Origin: Serratia marcescens subsp. marcescens ATCC 13880
Lineage (GTDB): Bacteria; Pseudomonadota; Gammaproteobacteria; Enterobacterales; Enterobacteriaceae
Direction of reading: 5' to 3'
Length of the DNA stretch: 64,000 nucleotides
Assembly: GCF_017299535.1 (NCBI RefSeq)
Contig: NZ_CP071238.1
Coordinates: forward strand, 3,348,001 to 3,412,000
Under the pieces are notes generated by a model that ran no database searches, was not told where the DNA came from, and was given only the letters and a program-made list of their open reading frames with translations. The stretch's first letter is position 1; each line of letters opens with the position of its first letter. Shown piece after piece: positions 26,623 through 35,631 of the stretch. Made by a program: the position numbers and the translations under genes.

Positions 26623-28109
26623 AAGGCACTCCCGGTCGCGTGAAGCATGATGTGGTTGGATTCGATGTCGTCGCCGGTCAGCTCGGCGACGATGTGGCCG
26701 CCGCGAAACACCAGCACGCGGTCGCACACGCCGATGATCTCCGGCAGTTCGGAAGAAATCATGATGATGGAGATGCCCTGCTGGGTCAGTTGCTGCATCA
26801 GCTGGTAGATCTCGGCCTTGGCGCCCACGTCTATGCCGCGCGTCGGCTCGTCGAAGATCAGGATGTTGCAGTCATTGTTGAGCCAGCGGGCGATCACCAC
26901 CTTCTGCTGGTTGCCGCCGCTCAGGGTGCTGACGGCGGTCTCGGCGTCCGGGGTTTTCACGCCCACGGCGCGGATCAGCCGCTGCACCACGTCGCGATCC
27001 TTGCGGGCGCTGACGAAGATCTTGCCGCGCCGGTGGTGCCGGTTGAGGGTGATGTTCTGCGCCACCGAAAACGGCAGCACCAGGCCCTCGGTTTTGCGGC
27101 TCTCCGGCAGCAGGCCGATGCCCTGCGCCAGCGCCTGCGCCGGGGAGCGCAGCGCCGCCGGTTGGCCGCCGAGGCGGACGCGTTTGCGGTGGCAGCGGCT
27201 GGCGCCGATCAGCGCCGAGACGGTCTCGGTGCGCCCGGAGCCCACCAGCCCGGCGAAGCCGAGGATCTCGCCCTTGTGCAGGTGGAAGCGGTCGGTCGCG
27301 CCGTGCTTCTCGCGCTGGATCTCCGCCTCCAGCAGCACCGTCGCGGTATCGACCGGGTGCTGTTTCGCCGGGAAGGCGTTCTCGATTTTGCGCCCGACCA
27401 TCAGCCGCACCAGCTCTTCCACGTTGGTGTCGCCGGTGGCCAGCGTTTCGATGTAGGCGCCGTCGCGCAGTACGGTGATGCGATCGCAGATGGTGAAGAT
27501 CTCGTCCAGGTGGTGCGAGATAAACACCATGCCGACGCCCAGCAGCCGCAGATCGTTCATCACGCTGAACAGGTGCTCGGCCTCGCCCGGCGTCAGCGTG
27601 GCGGTCGGTTCATCCAGCACCAGCACCCGCGCCTCCAGCGACAGCGCCTTGGCGATCTCAACGAACTGCTGCTGCGCCACGCTCAACTGCTCCACCGGGC
27701 AATCGAGATCGATAGCCACCGTCAGCCGCTTGAAGATCGCCTCGGCCTTGCGCCGCATCGCCCGCCGATCCAGCAGGCCCCAGCGATTCCTGATCTCCCG
27801 GTTGAGGAAGATGTTGTCGATGGCGCTCATGTAGGGAATCAACGAGAATTCCTGAAAAATAATGCCGACCCCGGCCTCGATCGCCTGGCGATAGTTGTTA
27901 AAGCGGCGCTGCTCGCCGTCGATAAAAATATCGCCCTCGTCCGGCTGATAGATGCCGCACATGATTTTCACCAGCGTCGATTTGCCGGCGCCGTTTTCGC
28001 CCAGCAGGGCGTGCACCTCGCCGCGTTGAATGGCCAGATCGATGCCGTCCAGCGCCTTCACGCCGGGAAAGCTTTTCTTGATTCGCTTCAGTTCCAGTAA
28101 AGGTGTCAC
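26619..28109 (-). CDS. sugar/polyol ABC transporter ATP-binding protein (RbsA-like)
   Basis: A 496-residue protein with two fused ABC domains. The first has Walker [10 protein letters not shown] (about residues 35-43), signature LSVAQQQ and Walker [10 protein letters not shown]. The second has a degenerate Walker A (VGSGRTE), [11 protein letters not shown], signature LSGGNQQK and Walker [14 protein letters not shown]. This arrangement is usual for the ribose/galactose-type (CUT2) importers. It lies between the binding-protein gene and the permease in one operon. Confidence 0.92.
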   Translation of the reverse strand: MTPLLELKRIKKSFPGVKALDGIDLAIQRGEVHALLGENGAGKSTLVKIMCGIYQPDEGDIFIDGEQRRFNNYRQAIEAGVGIIFQEFSLIPYMSAIDNIFLNREIRNRWGLLDRRAMRRKAEAIFKRLTVAIDLDCPVEQLSVAQQQFVEIAKALSLEARVLVLDEPTATLTPGEAEHLFSVMNDLRLLGVGMVFISHHLDEIFTICDRITVLRDGAYIETLATGDTNVEELVRLMVGRKIENAFPAKQHPVDTATVLLEAEIQREKHGATDRFHLHKGEILGFAGLVGSGRTETVSALIGASRCHRKRVRLGGQPAALRSPAQALAQGIGLLPESRKTEGLVLPFSVAQNITLNRHHRRGKIFVSARKDRDVVQRLIRAVGVKTPDAETAVSTLSGGNQQKVVIARWLNNDCNILIFDEPTRGIDVGAKAEIYQLMQQLTQQGISIIMISSELPEIIGVCDRVLVFRGGHIVAELTGDDIESNHIMLHATGSAL

Positions 28110-28130
28110 CGCATTGCCCTCCGCGCCGAA

Positions 28131-28150
28131 CGCCCCGCCGCAGCGGGGCG
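28131..28150. other. intercistronic hairpin after binding-protein gene
   Basis: Perfect stem CGCCCCGC / GCGGGGCG with a 4-base loop, between the binding-protein stop and the ATPase start. Such stems usually protect the abundant binding-protein mRNA from 3' decay. Confidence 0.55.
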
Positions 28151-28162
28151 AACCGGCCGCTG

Positions 28163-29086
28163 TTACCAGCTAAAGCCGGCCGCATTGCTGCGGTCGATCA
28201 GCTTCACTTTGACCGGCACGGTTTTCGGCACCGTGGCGCCCCAGTAGCGGGCCAGCGCAATGCCGAGCGCGATGCGCAGCTGGTCGCGCGGGAACTGCGC
28301 CGAAGTGGCGATGAACGGCGAATTCGGCTTGAGGATCTCTTTGATGGCTTCCGGCTGGCCGTCGACGCTCACCAGCTTGACCTTGGCGCCGTTGCTTTCG
28401 ATCGCCGCCAGGGCGCCGAGCGCGCCGACGTCGTTGACACTGAAGATGCCCGCCAGATCCGGCGCCGACTGCAGCATGTTTTCGGTCACGGTCAGCGCGG
28501 TGTCGCGTTCCTGCTTGCCGTTTTGCTTGGTGACGATCTTGATGTCGGGGTATTTTTTCATCGCCGCTTCAAAGCCGCGCACGCGCTCCAGGATCGGCAC
28601 CACCGGGATGCCGTCGAGGATCGCCACCTTGCCTTTGCCGCCCAGCGCTTTCGCCAGATATTCGCCCGCCTGGAAGCCGGCGTCGTAGTTTTCCGAGCCG
28701 ACGAACGAATCCAGCGGCCCTTCCGCCTGCGCGTCGATCGCCACCACCACCGCGCCGGCCTTATGGGCGGAGATCACCGCCGACTGCACCCCCACCGAAT
28801 CGGTCGGGTTGATCAGCAGGATATCCACCTTCTTCTGCAGCATGTCTTCCACGTCGCCGATCTGTTTGGCGACGTCATGGCGCGCATCGGCCACGTACAC
28901 CTTGGCGCCGATATCCGCCGCCGCCTGATCCAACGCCTGTTTCATGGTGACAAAGTAGTCGTTGTTCATTTCCTGGAACGACATACCGATAGTGATTTGC
29001 TTGGCCAGCGCCACCTGGCTGGCCGCCAACATTCCACCGGCGACGATAAAAGGCAGGGTCTTTTTGAATAATGAAAACATAGCCAA
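28163..29086 (-). CDS. periplasmic sugar/polyol-binding protein of ABC importer
   Basis: A 307-residue exported protein with a signal peptide ending in ALA-KQI. The mature protein is of the RbsB/Peripla_BP_4 type: [15 protein letters not shown] near the N-terminus, [51 protein letters not shown] and [14 protein letters not shown] in order. It supplies ligand to the downstream ATPase/permease pair. The ligand is probably a pentitol because the first enzyme of the operon is a polyol dehydrogenase. The start may be ATG 29086 or 29080. Confidence 0.9.
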   Translation of the reverse strand: MAMFSLFKKTLPFIVAGGMLAASQVALAKQITIGMSFQEMNNDYFVTMKQALDQAAADIGAKVYVADARHDVAKQIGDVEDMLQKKVDILLINPTDSVGVQSAVISAHKAGAVVVAIDAQAEGPLDSFVGSENYDAGFQAGEYLAKALGGKGKVAILDGIPVVPILERVRGFEAAMKKYPDIKIVTKQNGKQERDTALTVTENMLQSAPDLAGIFSVNDVGALGALAAIESNGAKVKLVSVDGQPEAIKEILKPNSPFIATSAQFPRDQLRIALGIALARYWGATVPKTVPVKVKLIDRSNAAGFSW

Positions 29087-29148
29087 TTCTCCTGTAGGGA
29101 AGCTTCTTGTTGTGGTTATCAGAGCAACAGCATGTCTTTACGTTTGGC

Positions 29149-29187
29149 CGACCAACCGGCCCCCCATTGCGAACGGGCCGGCGGTCG
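29149..29187. other. imperfect hairpin between dehydrogenase and binding-protein genes
   Basis: CGACCAACCGGCCC pairs with GGGCCGGCGGTCG around a 12-base loop with a bulge. It is probably an mRNA segmentation element in the operon leader. Confidence 0.35.
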
Positions 29188-29215
29188 TGACTGCAACAGC
29201 GGTACGGCGGGAAAA

Positions 29216-30283
29216 TCAGGGAACCAGGATCACCTTGATGGAGTCGGTCGAGTCCGCCAGGGCGAAGGCTTCGTCCCAGTCGTTCAATGAATAGCTGTGG
29301 GTGACCACGCCGTTGGAAGTCACCAGCCCGCGTTCGAACAGATCGATGGCGATTTCATAGCTGTAGGGCGCCAGGTGCGCGCCGCGAATGTCCAGCTCCT
29401 TGCGATCGCCGATGATGGACCAATCGACGGTGGTTTCCTTGCCGAACACGCTGAACTCCACGAAGCGGCCCAGCTTGCGGATCATCTGCAGCCCCTGGGT
29501 GACGCCGATCGGCGCGCCGGTGGCCTCGATATACACGTCACAGCCGTAGCCGCCGGTCAGCGATTTGACGATCTGGTCGGCATCTTCCTTCAGCGGGTTG
29601 ATCACTACGTCGGCGCCGAATTCCTTCGCCAGCGCCAGCCGCTCGTCGATGGCGTCGATCACGATCAGTTTCTTCGGCGTCTTCAGGCGCGCCACCTGCA
29701 CCATGCACAGCCCGAGCGGCCCGGCGCCGGCCAACACCACCACGTCGTCCAGTTGGATGTCGCCGCGCGCCACGGTGTGGATGGCGCAGGCCATCGGTTC
29801 GATCAGCACCGCGTCTTCATGGCTCAGGCTTTCCGGGATCTTGTGGACGATGGCGTTCTCAGAAAAGCGCATGTATTCCGCCATGCCGCCCTCCGCCACG
29901 TCTTTCTGGAAGCCGTAAATGTTATGCGTCTCACACATCCAGTAACTGCCGGATTTGCAGTAACGGCACTCCCAGCACGGCACGATCTGCTCGGCGATCA
30001 CCCGCTCACCGATCCGGTATTTGCCTTCCGCGCCCTCGCCCAGCGCGGCGATGCGGCCGTAGAACTCATGTCCCGGCACCACCGGCGGTTTGACCCACGG
30101 GTTCTCCCCCCAAAACATCTGCGCGCCGTTCTTGCACTTGCAGTCGCCGGCGCAGATGCCGCAGCCTTCCACCTTGATCACCAGCTCGCGCGCCTTCGGC
30201 AGCGGCGTGGGCACCTGTTCGAAACGGTAGTCCTGCGGGCCGTGGCAAACGACCGCGCGCATTTTTTCCGGCAACTGGCTCAT
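29216..30283 (-). CDS. zinc-dependent polyol dehydrogenase (erythritol/L-threitol dehydrogenase-like)
   Basis: A 355-residue medium-chain dehydrogenase. The catalytic zinc site appears in EGCGICAGDCKC and PGHEFYGRI, the structural zinc cysteines in CWECRYCKSGSYWMC, and the NAD-binding Rossmann motif in LAGAGPLGLCMVQVA. Similar proteins are annotated as erythritol/L-threitol dehydrogenases. I chose ATG 30283 because a strong GGAGGAAGAG ribosome site precedes it. As first gene of an operon that ends in L-xylulose/L-ribulose phosphate epimerases, it probably oxidises a pentitol such as xylitol or L-arabinitol to L-xylulose (inference). Confidence 0.85.
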   Translation of the reverse strand: MSQLPEKMRAVVCHGPQDYRFEQVPTPLPKARELVIKVEGCGICAGDCKCKNGAQMFWGENPWVKPPVVPGHEFYGRIAALGEGAEGKYRIGERVIAEQIVPCWECRYCKSGSYWMCETHNIYGFQKDVAEGGMAEYMRFSENAIVHKIPESLSHEDAVLIEPMACAIHTVARGDIQLDDVVVLAGAGPLGLCMVQVARLKTPKKLIVIDAIDERLALAKEFGADVVINPLKEDADQIVKSLTGGYGCDVYIEATGAPIGVTQGLQMIRKLGRFVEFSVFGKETTVDWSIIGDRKELDIRGAHLAPYSYEIAIDLFERGLVTSNGVVTHSYSLNDWDEAFALADSTDSIKVILVP

Positions 30284-30321
30284 CTCTTCCTCCAATACAC
30301 TCGTTAAACGCTTGAAAATTC

Positions 30322-30342
30322 TAAATGTTGACGTTGTCATTT
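30322..30342. promoter_or_regulatory. LacI-type operator, proximal copy
   Basis: AAATGTTGACGTTGTCATTT and flanking base. It matches the distal copy at 18 of 21 positions when one copy is reverse-complemented. Half-sites ATGnnnAC meet at a central CG, as in LacI-family operators. Confidence 0.65.
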
Positions 30343-30417
30343 TTATTCAACAAAAAACGAGCAACGAAACAACATGTTAAATTTCAATAAATTAATCATA
30401 AAACATCTCGAAAACTC

Positions 30418-30438
30418 AAAATGACAACGTGAACATTG
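30418..30438. promoter_or_regulatory. LacI-type operator, distal copy over the transcription start
   Basis: AAAATGACAACGTGAACATT and flanking base, 96 bp from the proximal copy. It overlaps the predicted +1 region, so occupation would block initiation, and looping with the proximal copy is possible. Confidence 0.65.
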
Positions 30439-30444
30439 ATCGAC

Positions 30445-30450
30445 ATATAA
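30445..30450 (-). promoter_or_regulatory. -10 element of pentitol operon promoter
   Basis: TTATAT on the minus strand. It predicts transcription start near 30438, which puts the CRP-like site at about -41.5. Confidence 0.45.
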
Positions 30451-30471
30451 CCAAAGCTGCAAAAAGAATTG

Positions 30472-30487
30472 TTTGAGCAAAATCACA
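30472..30487. promoter_or_regulatory. CRP-like binding site
   Basis: TTTGA-N6-TCACA, 9 of 10 matches to the TGTGA-N6-TCACA core. Its centre near -41.5 fits a class II CRP-activated promoter, as expected for a carbon catabolic operon. Confidence 0.6.
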
Positions 30488-30637
30488 GTTCGTTAACATT
30501 GCGGCTAAAAATGCTACAAATGCGGATCGCGATCCCATTTACGGGATCGATGAGGATCGGGAGATGATCGAAACGCCAGGAAGAAGATGATTGGCAGGAA
30601 TGCGGGCCTGGCATCGCGCCCGGCCCGATAAAGCGGG

Positions 30638-30970
<333 letters not shown>

Positions 30971-31116
30971 TTAGTAATACACAGATTCATTTGCTTACGG
31001 CCACATGGCACCAAGATACAGGTTTGTGGCGGTCCGGCACAACAGTGATTGCCTTATCTTACCCACTTTGCCCCGGCGGCCAAAACCCAAAGCGCCGCCT
31101 TCATGATCTGACCCCC

Positions 31117-32184
31117 TTATTCACGCCCGGCGGCGGTGCAGACCTGGAGCAGATCCCCCAACTCTTCCAGCTGCTGCGCCAGCTCCATGCTGAGCCAGAC
31201 ATAGCCGTAAATCGGCGCTTCGCCGTGCTGGCCGAGGCTGACCTCCTGCATCAGCGTTTTCAGCTCGCCGGCGATCTCCGCCAACTGCCCCGCCGCCGCC
31301 TGCCGCTGCGCCTGTGGCCCTTCGCGCATCAGCAGCGCCAGCGATTCCAGCGAGCTCAGCGTCAGCAGTTGGGTGCTGCGCAGCGTGCGGGCGTTCAGCA
31401 TGATGAAGTGCGTTTCGCGCGAAGCCCAGTAGGCGTCGGCCATCAGTTCCAGCGTGCACACCAGATTGCGGCTGAGGGTTTGCACCGCCTCGAACACCGC
31501 TTTGGGGATGCGGGTTTCCTTGCTGGCGGGCACGATCAGGCTGCGCAGCTTCACCACCTGATTCAACAGATCCTTGAGCTGCGGCTCCAGCCGCGGCCGC
31601 TCAATGACGTTCGGCGAAAAGTAGGCGCCGTAAATTCGGGCGGCGGTTTGCAGGCAGTCCGCCATTTGCATGCGCCACAGAATGTAGGCGCGCTGCGGGT
31701 AGATGCTGGTGAACAGCAGCGCCAGCAGCGAGCCGAAGATCACGTCGCCGCTGCGCCAAAGCGCGGTGTGCATGTCGCCGGCGCCCGCGCCGCACACCAC
31801 CGCCAGCGTGATCCCCACCAGCAGCGCCATATACGGCCGTTTGCCGAGCGTCAGGTAACCGCAGACGAACATCACCACGCCGCACCAGACCAGCATCAGC
31901 GGCAGCGAATAGAGTTCCAGATACAGGGCGATCAGGCCGGACGCGGCGCCAAACACCGTGCCGGCAATGCGTTGCAGCGCCCGCTGCAGCACGTTGCCCC
32001 AAAACGAGATCGGCCCCATCACCACCACCAGGGTGATCAGCGGCCAGGTGCCTTCGGGCACCGCCAGCAGGCGGATCAGCAGAAAGGTCAGGATAAACGC
32101 CAGCCCGATGCGCACGCCGTGAACGACGCGATAGTGGCGATAGGTCAGCAGTTCAAGGGGAGAGATTTTTCGATCGAGGCGCAC
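31117..32184 (-). CDS. yeeA: YeeA-like FUSC-family inner-membrane protein
   Basis: A 355-residue protein with an N-terminal FUSC membrane domain (several helices to about residue 160, including STWPL-like GTWPLITLVVVMGPISFWG) and a C-terminal helical cytoplasmic domain ending in PIYGYVWLSMELAQQLEEL. It aligns along its length with E. coli YeeA. I chose the GTG at 32184, since GGAGG lies 4-5 bases upstream and the start RLDRKISPLELL matches the E. coli N-terminus; the 49-residue upstream extension is not protein-like. FUSC proteins resemble aromatic-acid exporters such as AaeB, but the YeeA substrate is unknown. Confidence 0.9.
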   Translation of the reverse strand: MRLDRKISPLELLTYRHYRVVHGVRIGLAFILTFLLIRLLAVPEGTWPLITLVVVMGPISFWGNVLQRALQRIAGTVFGAASGLIALYLELYSLPLMLVWCGVVMFVCGYLTLGKRPYMALLVGITLAVVCGAGAGDMHTALWRSGDVIFGSLLALLFTSIYPQRAYILWRMQMADCLQTAARIYGAYFSPNVIERPRLEPQLKDLLNQVVKLRSLIVPASKETRIPKAVFEAVQTLSRNLVCTLELMADAYWASRETHFIMLNARTLRSTQLLTLSSLESLALLMREGPQAQRQAAAGQLAEIAGELKTLMQEVSLGQHGEAPIYGYVWLSMELAQQLEELGDLLQVCTAAGRE

Positions 32185-32278
32185 GATGCCTCCGATAAAG
32201 ACCAGCCAGGCCGCTATTTTAGCGGAGGAAGCCCGGCGAGGAAAAGGCGAATGAGGCGTCCCCCATTCGCGGTCAGGC

Positions 32279-33046
32279 TCAGGCGGCGTACTTGTCGACC
32301 AGCGCGCGCAGAACGGCGGCGGTTTCGGCATCCATCACGCCGTCATACTTCTGCGGACGGAAGTGCAACTGGAACGCGCGCACCAGCTGGCGATAGCCTT
32401 CTGCGGTGTTCGCCGCCGAGGTGTCATAGCCGTATTGGGCGAACAGTTTCAGCAGCTCGGCCTGCGCCGGCAGGCCCTGGCTGCAGTATTCCTGCTGGCG
32501 CTGCTGCTTGGTCGCTTCGTCATACCAGGCGCCGACGCCGGCCTGATACAGCTGCTGCCACGGGAACTGCGGGCCCGGATCGCTCTTGCGGCCCGGTGCG
32601 ATGTCGGAGTGCGCCACCACGTTCACCGGCGAGATGTCCGGATAACGCTGCAGAATGTTCTGCGCCAACTGGGTGACCGCCTCGATCTGCTGCGGATTGA
32701 ACGGCGGGAAGGTGATGTTTTCACCGTCGCCGCTCGCCAGGTTGACGATCTCGATGCCGATCGAGGTGTCGTTGATATTGCTGCGGGTGCCCCACTGGCT
32801 GGTGCCGGCATGCCAGGCGCGCTCGTTCTCGTCCACCAGGTTGAAGATGCGCACGCCGCTGAAGCCGGCCGCCTGATAGGTCGCCTCGGTCGGATCCGGC
32901 ACCAGGTAGTGCGCGCTGACCGATTTTCCGGTCAACGACGTCACCGAGTCGGCGAAGTTTTGCGCCGTGTAGTGCAGCACCAGAAAACGCACGCGGTGGC
33001 CGAAGCTGGCGACCGATCGGTAGCTATTGTAATCAATCTTGTACAT
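32279..33046 (-). CDS. AmpDh3-like N-acetylmuramoyl-L-alanine amidase
   Basis: A 255-residue zinc amidase with an Amidase_2 domain and a C-terminal peptidoglycan-binding-like domain. Zinc ligands are His25 in VLHYTA and the His and Asp in VVAHSDIAPGRKSDPGP; ERAWHAG and NDTSIGIEIVN are conserved. It resembles Pseudomonas AmpDh3 more than the E. coli lipoprotein AmiD because it has no signal peptide and starts with IDYNSYRS. It cleaves peptidoglycan or anhydro-muropeptides. The lack of a signal suggests action in the cytoplasm or export by another route. It is divergent from an S24 repressor that probably controls it. Confidence 0.88.
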   Translation of the reverse strand: MYKIDYNSYRSVASFGHRVRFLVLHYTAQNFADSVTSLTGKSVSAHYLVPDPTEATYQAAGFSGVRIFNLVDENERAWHAGTSQWGTRSNINDTSIGIEIVNLASGDGENITFPPFNPQQIEAVTQLAQNILQRYPDISPVNVVAHSDIAPGRKSDPGPQFPWQQLYQAGVGAWYDEATKQQRQQEYCSQGLPAQAELLKLFAQYGYDTSAANTAEGYRQLVRAFQLHFRPQKYDGVMDAETAAVLRALVDKYAA

Positions 33047-33138
33047 CGTAAAGTCCCTCTCTCGCTTGATTTCACTGAGCGGCCCCTCATCATGACAGGC
33101 CGCCCCGCACGGGTGAACCCTTGGTCCACCCTTTTGTT

Positions 33139-33203
33139 TTAGCTAATTGCTAAATTATGCGCAAGTGTTTTTTAGCAAAATCGTTATTTACCTTTTTGCT
33201 AAA
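33139..33203. promoter_or_regulatory. repressor operator cluster between amidase and S24 regulator
   Basis: Two inverted repeats with the same half-site: TTAGC-TAATT-GCTAA (33139-33153), and TTTAGCAAAA at 33171-33180 paired with TTTTTGCTAAA at 33193-33203. The repeated TTAGCAA half-sites in the divergent region are typical of phage-type repressor autoregulation. Confidence 0.65.
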
Positions 33204-33221
33204 GAGTGCGATCATTGCACG

Positions 33222-33968
33222 ATGGAAACTAAAGAAATCAGGCGCAACAATCTGCGCGAATTGATGGCCCGCTACGCCCGGCAAGGCGTCAACCAGAATG
33301 AGTTCGCCACGCTGGTTGAGTCTTCCGCGCCAACGCTGAGCCAAATCATCGGGGAAAAATCCTCCCGCAATCTTGGCGACAATCTGGCCAGGCGGATCGA
33401 GGCCAGGCTGAATTTGCCCAAGGGCTGGTTCGACGTGTTTCACGAAAAGCAGCTGGTGCGCCCGTTTGACAACGTGGCGGCGGAGTCGGACTTCCAGCCC
33501 GCCCGTTTGAAACCGGTGGTATGGGAAGATACCGAACAAGACAAGGAAGAGTTTGTGGAGATCCCGCTGCTGGATATTGATTTTTCCGCCGGCGACGGCT
33601 GCTACGAAATCGTCGATCGCGAGGAGTTTTCGCTGATCTTCCGCCGTTACTATCTGCACAAGATGGGGGTGGCGGTCAACGCCGCGCGCATTATCCGCAT
33701 CTCCGGCTCCAGCATGGAACCGCGCCTGCAGGACGGCGACGTGGTCGGCATCAACACCGACGACACGCGCATCCGCGAGGGCAAGACCTACGCCATCCGC
33801 CACGGCAATTTGCTGCGGGTGAAGGTGCTGATCGAGCAGCCGGACGGCGGCGTCATCATCCGCTCCCTCAACCGGGAAGAGTACCAGGACGAGCATCTCA
33901 GCTATCAGCAGCGCAAGGAGCAACTGGTGGTGCTCGGCCGCGTCTTCTGGTCGTCTTCGTCCTGGTAG
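33222..33968 (+). CDS. S24-family XRE repressor
   Basis: A 248-residue phage-type repressor. The N-terminal helix-turn-helix is at about residues 20-60 (NQNEFATLVESSAPTLSQII). The C-terminal S24/LexA-like domain has an Ala-Gly (SAGDG, 122-126) at the usual cleavage position, Ser164 in ISGSSMEPRL and a candidate Lys201, so RecA-assisted self-cleavage is plausible. ATG 33222 starts the domain correctly; an upstream ATG at 33147 lies within the operator region. It is divergent from the AmpDh3-like amidase, suggesting DNA-damage or prophage-like control of that enzyme (inference). Confidence 0.85.
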   Translation: METKEIRRNNLRELMARYARQGVNQNEFATLVESSAPTLSQIIGEKSSRNLGDNLARRIEARLNLPKGWFDVFHEKQLVRPFDNVAAESDFQPARLKPVVWEDTEQDKEEFVEIPLLDIDFSAGDGCYEIVDREEFSLIFRRYYLHKMGVAVNAARIIRISGSSMEPRLQDGDVVGINTDDTRIREGKTYAIRHGNLLRVKVLIEQPDGGVIIRSLNREEYQDEHLSYQQRKEQLVVLGRVFWSSSSW

Positions 33969-34002
33969 CAGAGCAACCTCGGGCGCCCGTTGCGCCCGGC
34001 GG

Positions 34003-35115
34003 TTATTTGAAGTCCACCACCATCTGCTGCTGGATAGACAGCCCGCGCGTCGACTGCACGCAGCCGGCGATGTAGTCGGTGAAACGCGGCGGTTTCGGCA
34101 TGCCCAGCTTGAGGATCTTCTCGTTGCTGAAACGCACGTTGAGCATGGCGAACGAGCCGTACAGGCGCATCGCTTTGAGCATCAGCCGCTCGTTGCACGG
34201 GCCGAAAATGTCTTTCAGCTGACGGCGCATTTTCACCAACGCGTCATAGGTCACCTGCGCATACTCATCGCCCACCGGCGCTTTTTCCAGGGCCGCCGCC
34301 ATGGCGTTGTCAATTTCAGCAAAGCTGACGCTGCTCTCCTCACCGGCGGAGATGTGATAAACGTCGTTCTCCAGCGTTTCGCTGTTCATCAGCATCACCA
34401 GCGCATCCGCGCAGTAGTCCGCCGGGATCACGTCGATATTGTCCTGCAGCGAGCACATGAACTTGCGCAGCATCAGCGCCATGCCAAACACCCAGAAAAT
34501 GCTGCTGGAAGGCTGGCAGCCCAGGCGGGTGTGCCCCACCACAATCGACGGACGAGCGATGGTCAACGGCATTTGCGGGCAGCGCTGGCGCATCAGCTGT
34601 TCGATGGTGGATTTGGAACGGGTATATTCCACCAGGTGCTCGGCGTCCTCCTCAAACTCGCCGCTCTCCGCCACCAGCGAACCCGGCTCCGGCGAACAGG
34701 ACATGGCGGTGCCGACGTGCAGGAAGCGTTTTAATCCCGGCACCTGCGCCATTCTTTCAGCAAAGGCCAGAGTGCCTTCTACGTTTACCTTCCAAATGAG
34801 CGGGTTATTACCAAATGAAGCAACGGCCGCGCAGTTAATAACGTGCGTGACATTGTTAATACGTGCGTCAGTTAAAAAGTCGGCCGGCTCGGAAAGATCG
34901 CCCAACAATATATTTTCCATCGTAATTTTAGACAGCAGATTCGCGTCGATATTAAACTTTTCCATATTCGCGCGAATACGGGCCAGCCCTTGCTGCGCAT
35001 CATCGGCGCGCACCAGCAAAAGATAATTAATAGACTGATTTTCAATCAATAATTTTTCAAGAACTGCACCACCGAGAAAGCCGGTAGCGCCGGTCAACAG
35101 TAGCGTTTTCATCAT
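34003..35115 (-). CDS. extended SDR / thioester-reductase-like protein
   Basis: A 370-residue NAD(P)-dependent short-chain dehydrogenase of the male-sterility/Lys2-reductase type. The Rossmann motif is TGATGFLGG near residue 9, HVGTAMSCS holds the catalytic-Ser region, and YTRSK gives Tyr-x-x-x-Lys. Relatives reduce acyl thioesters or fatty acyl groups to aldehydes or alcohols. No NRPS or PKS gene is nearby, so the substrate is unknown. ATG 35115 and 35112 are adjacent possible starts; the longer one at 35202 adds non-conserved residues. Confidence 0.8.
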   Translation of the reverse strand: MMKTLLLTGATGFLGGAVLEKLLIENQSINYLLLVRADDAQQGLARIRANMEKFNIDANLLSKITMENILLGDLSEPADFLTDARINNVTHVINCAAVASFGNNPLIWKVNVEGTLAFAERMAQVPGLKRFLHVGTAMSCSPEPGSLVAESGEFEEDAEHLVEYTRSKSTIEQLMRQRCPQMPLTIARPSIVVGHTRLGCQPSSSIFWVFGMALMLRKFMCSLQDNIDVIPADYCADALVMLMNSETLENDVYHISAGEESSVSFAEIDNAMAAALEKAPVGDEYAQVTYDALVKMRRQLKDIFGPCNERLMLKAMRLYGSFAMLNVRFSNEKILKLGMPKPPRFTDYIAGCVQSTRGLSIQQQMVVDFK

Positions 35116-35370
35116 TGTCACCCACATTGGCATTGAATGTGGGAGATTGTATCTGCGGATATTTAAACAAATATTAAATAGAATTACGGCGCCCAGACTC
35201 ACTTTTCTTAATATTATCTTAAGGAATCTTTTGAAACATCCATCCTGGGTTTAGTAACAAAAGAACCGCGTAGATTCCATGATTAATCTCCGCCGTTTAA
35301 ATACCATTGATGTAGTGCCTGATTTAATTTAAAGGTCAATGTTATTTCTCTTTTCGTCCGTGGAGGACTT

Positions 35371-35577
35371 ATGACCTATAACCAAAAAATCTGGTTGGGG
35401 GTTTTACTGCTGTGCACCCTGTTTTGGGGGGCGGTGATAAGCGGCGCCTGTTCGCTGTATAACCGGGCGGATCGCCTCAATGCGCACCAGGCGCAGAGCG
35501 AGTTCGCCGCGCGTCACAGTCTGACTTCCAGCTCACAGCAAAGCGCTCAGGCGTCCACCTCCCCTCGGAATGGGTAG
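35371..35577 (+). CDS. small single-span membrane protein, unknown function
   Basis: 68 residues with one hydrophobic helix (about residues 7-27) and a hydrophilic, Ser/Gln-rich C-terminal tail. ATG is preceded by GTGGAGGA at a good distance, and the frame is free of stops in GC-rich sequence. No family recognised. A hairpin-free 54-bp gap separates it from the HolE-like gene. Confidence 0.6.
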   Translation: MTYNQKIWLGVLLLCTLFWGAVISGACSLYNRADRLNAHQAQSEFAARHSLTSSSQQSAQASTSPRNG

Positions 35578-35631
35578 GGACAAGACCCGCTAACGATCCT
35601 ATTATACCCTAAGGTTAACAGGGAGATAACG

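Larger units (their letters stand above)
30284..30637. other. 354-bp promoter region of the pentitol operon
   Basis: No gene. It holds two matching operators, a -10 element and a CRP-like site, all oriented toward the dehydrogenase gene, and at its right end the 3' region of tmaR. Confidence 0.6.

Noticed and set aside
26640..28100. 486-codon plus-strand open frame opposite the ABC ATPase
   Set aside because: Antisense shadow; the minus strand encodes all ABC motifs.
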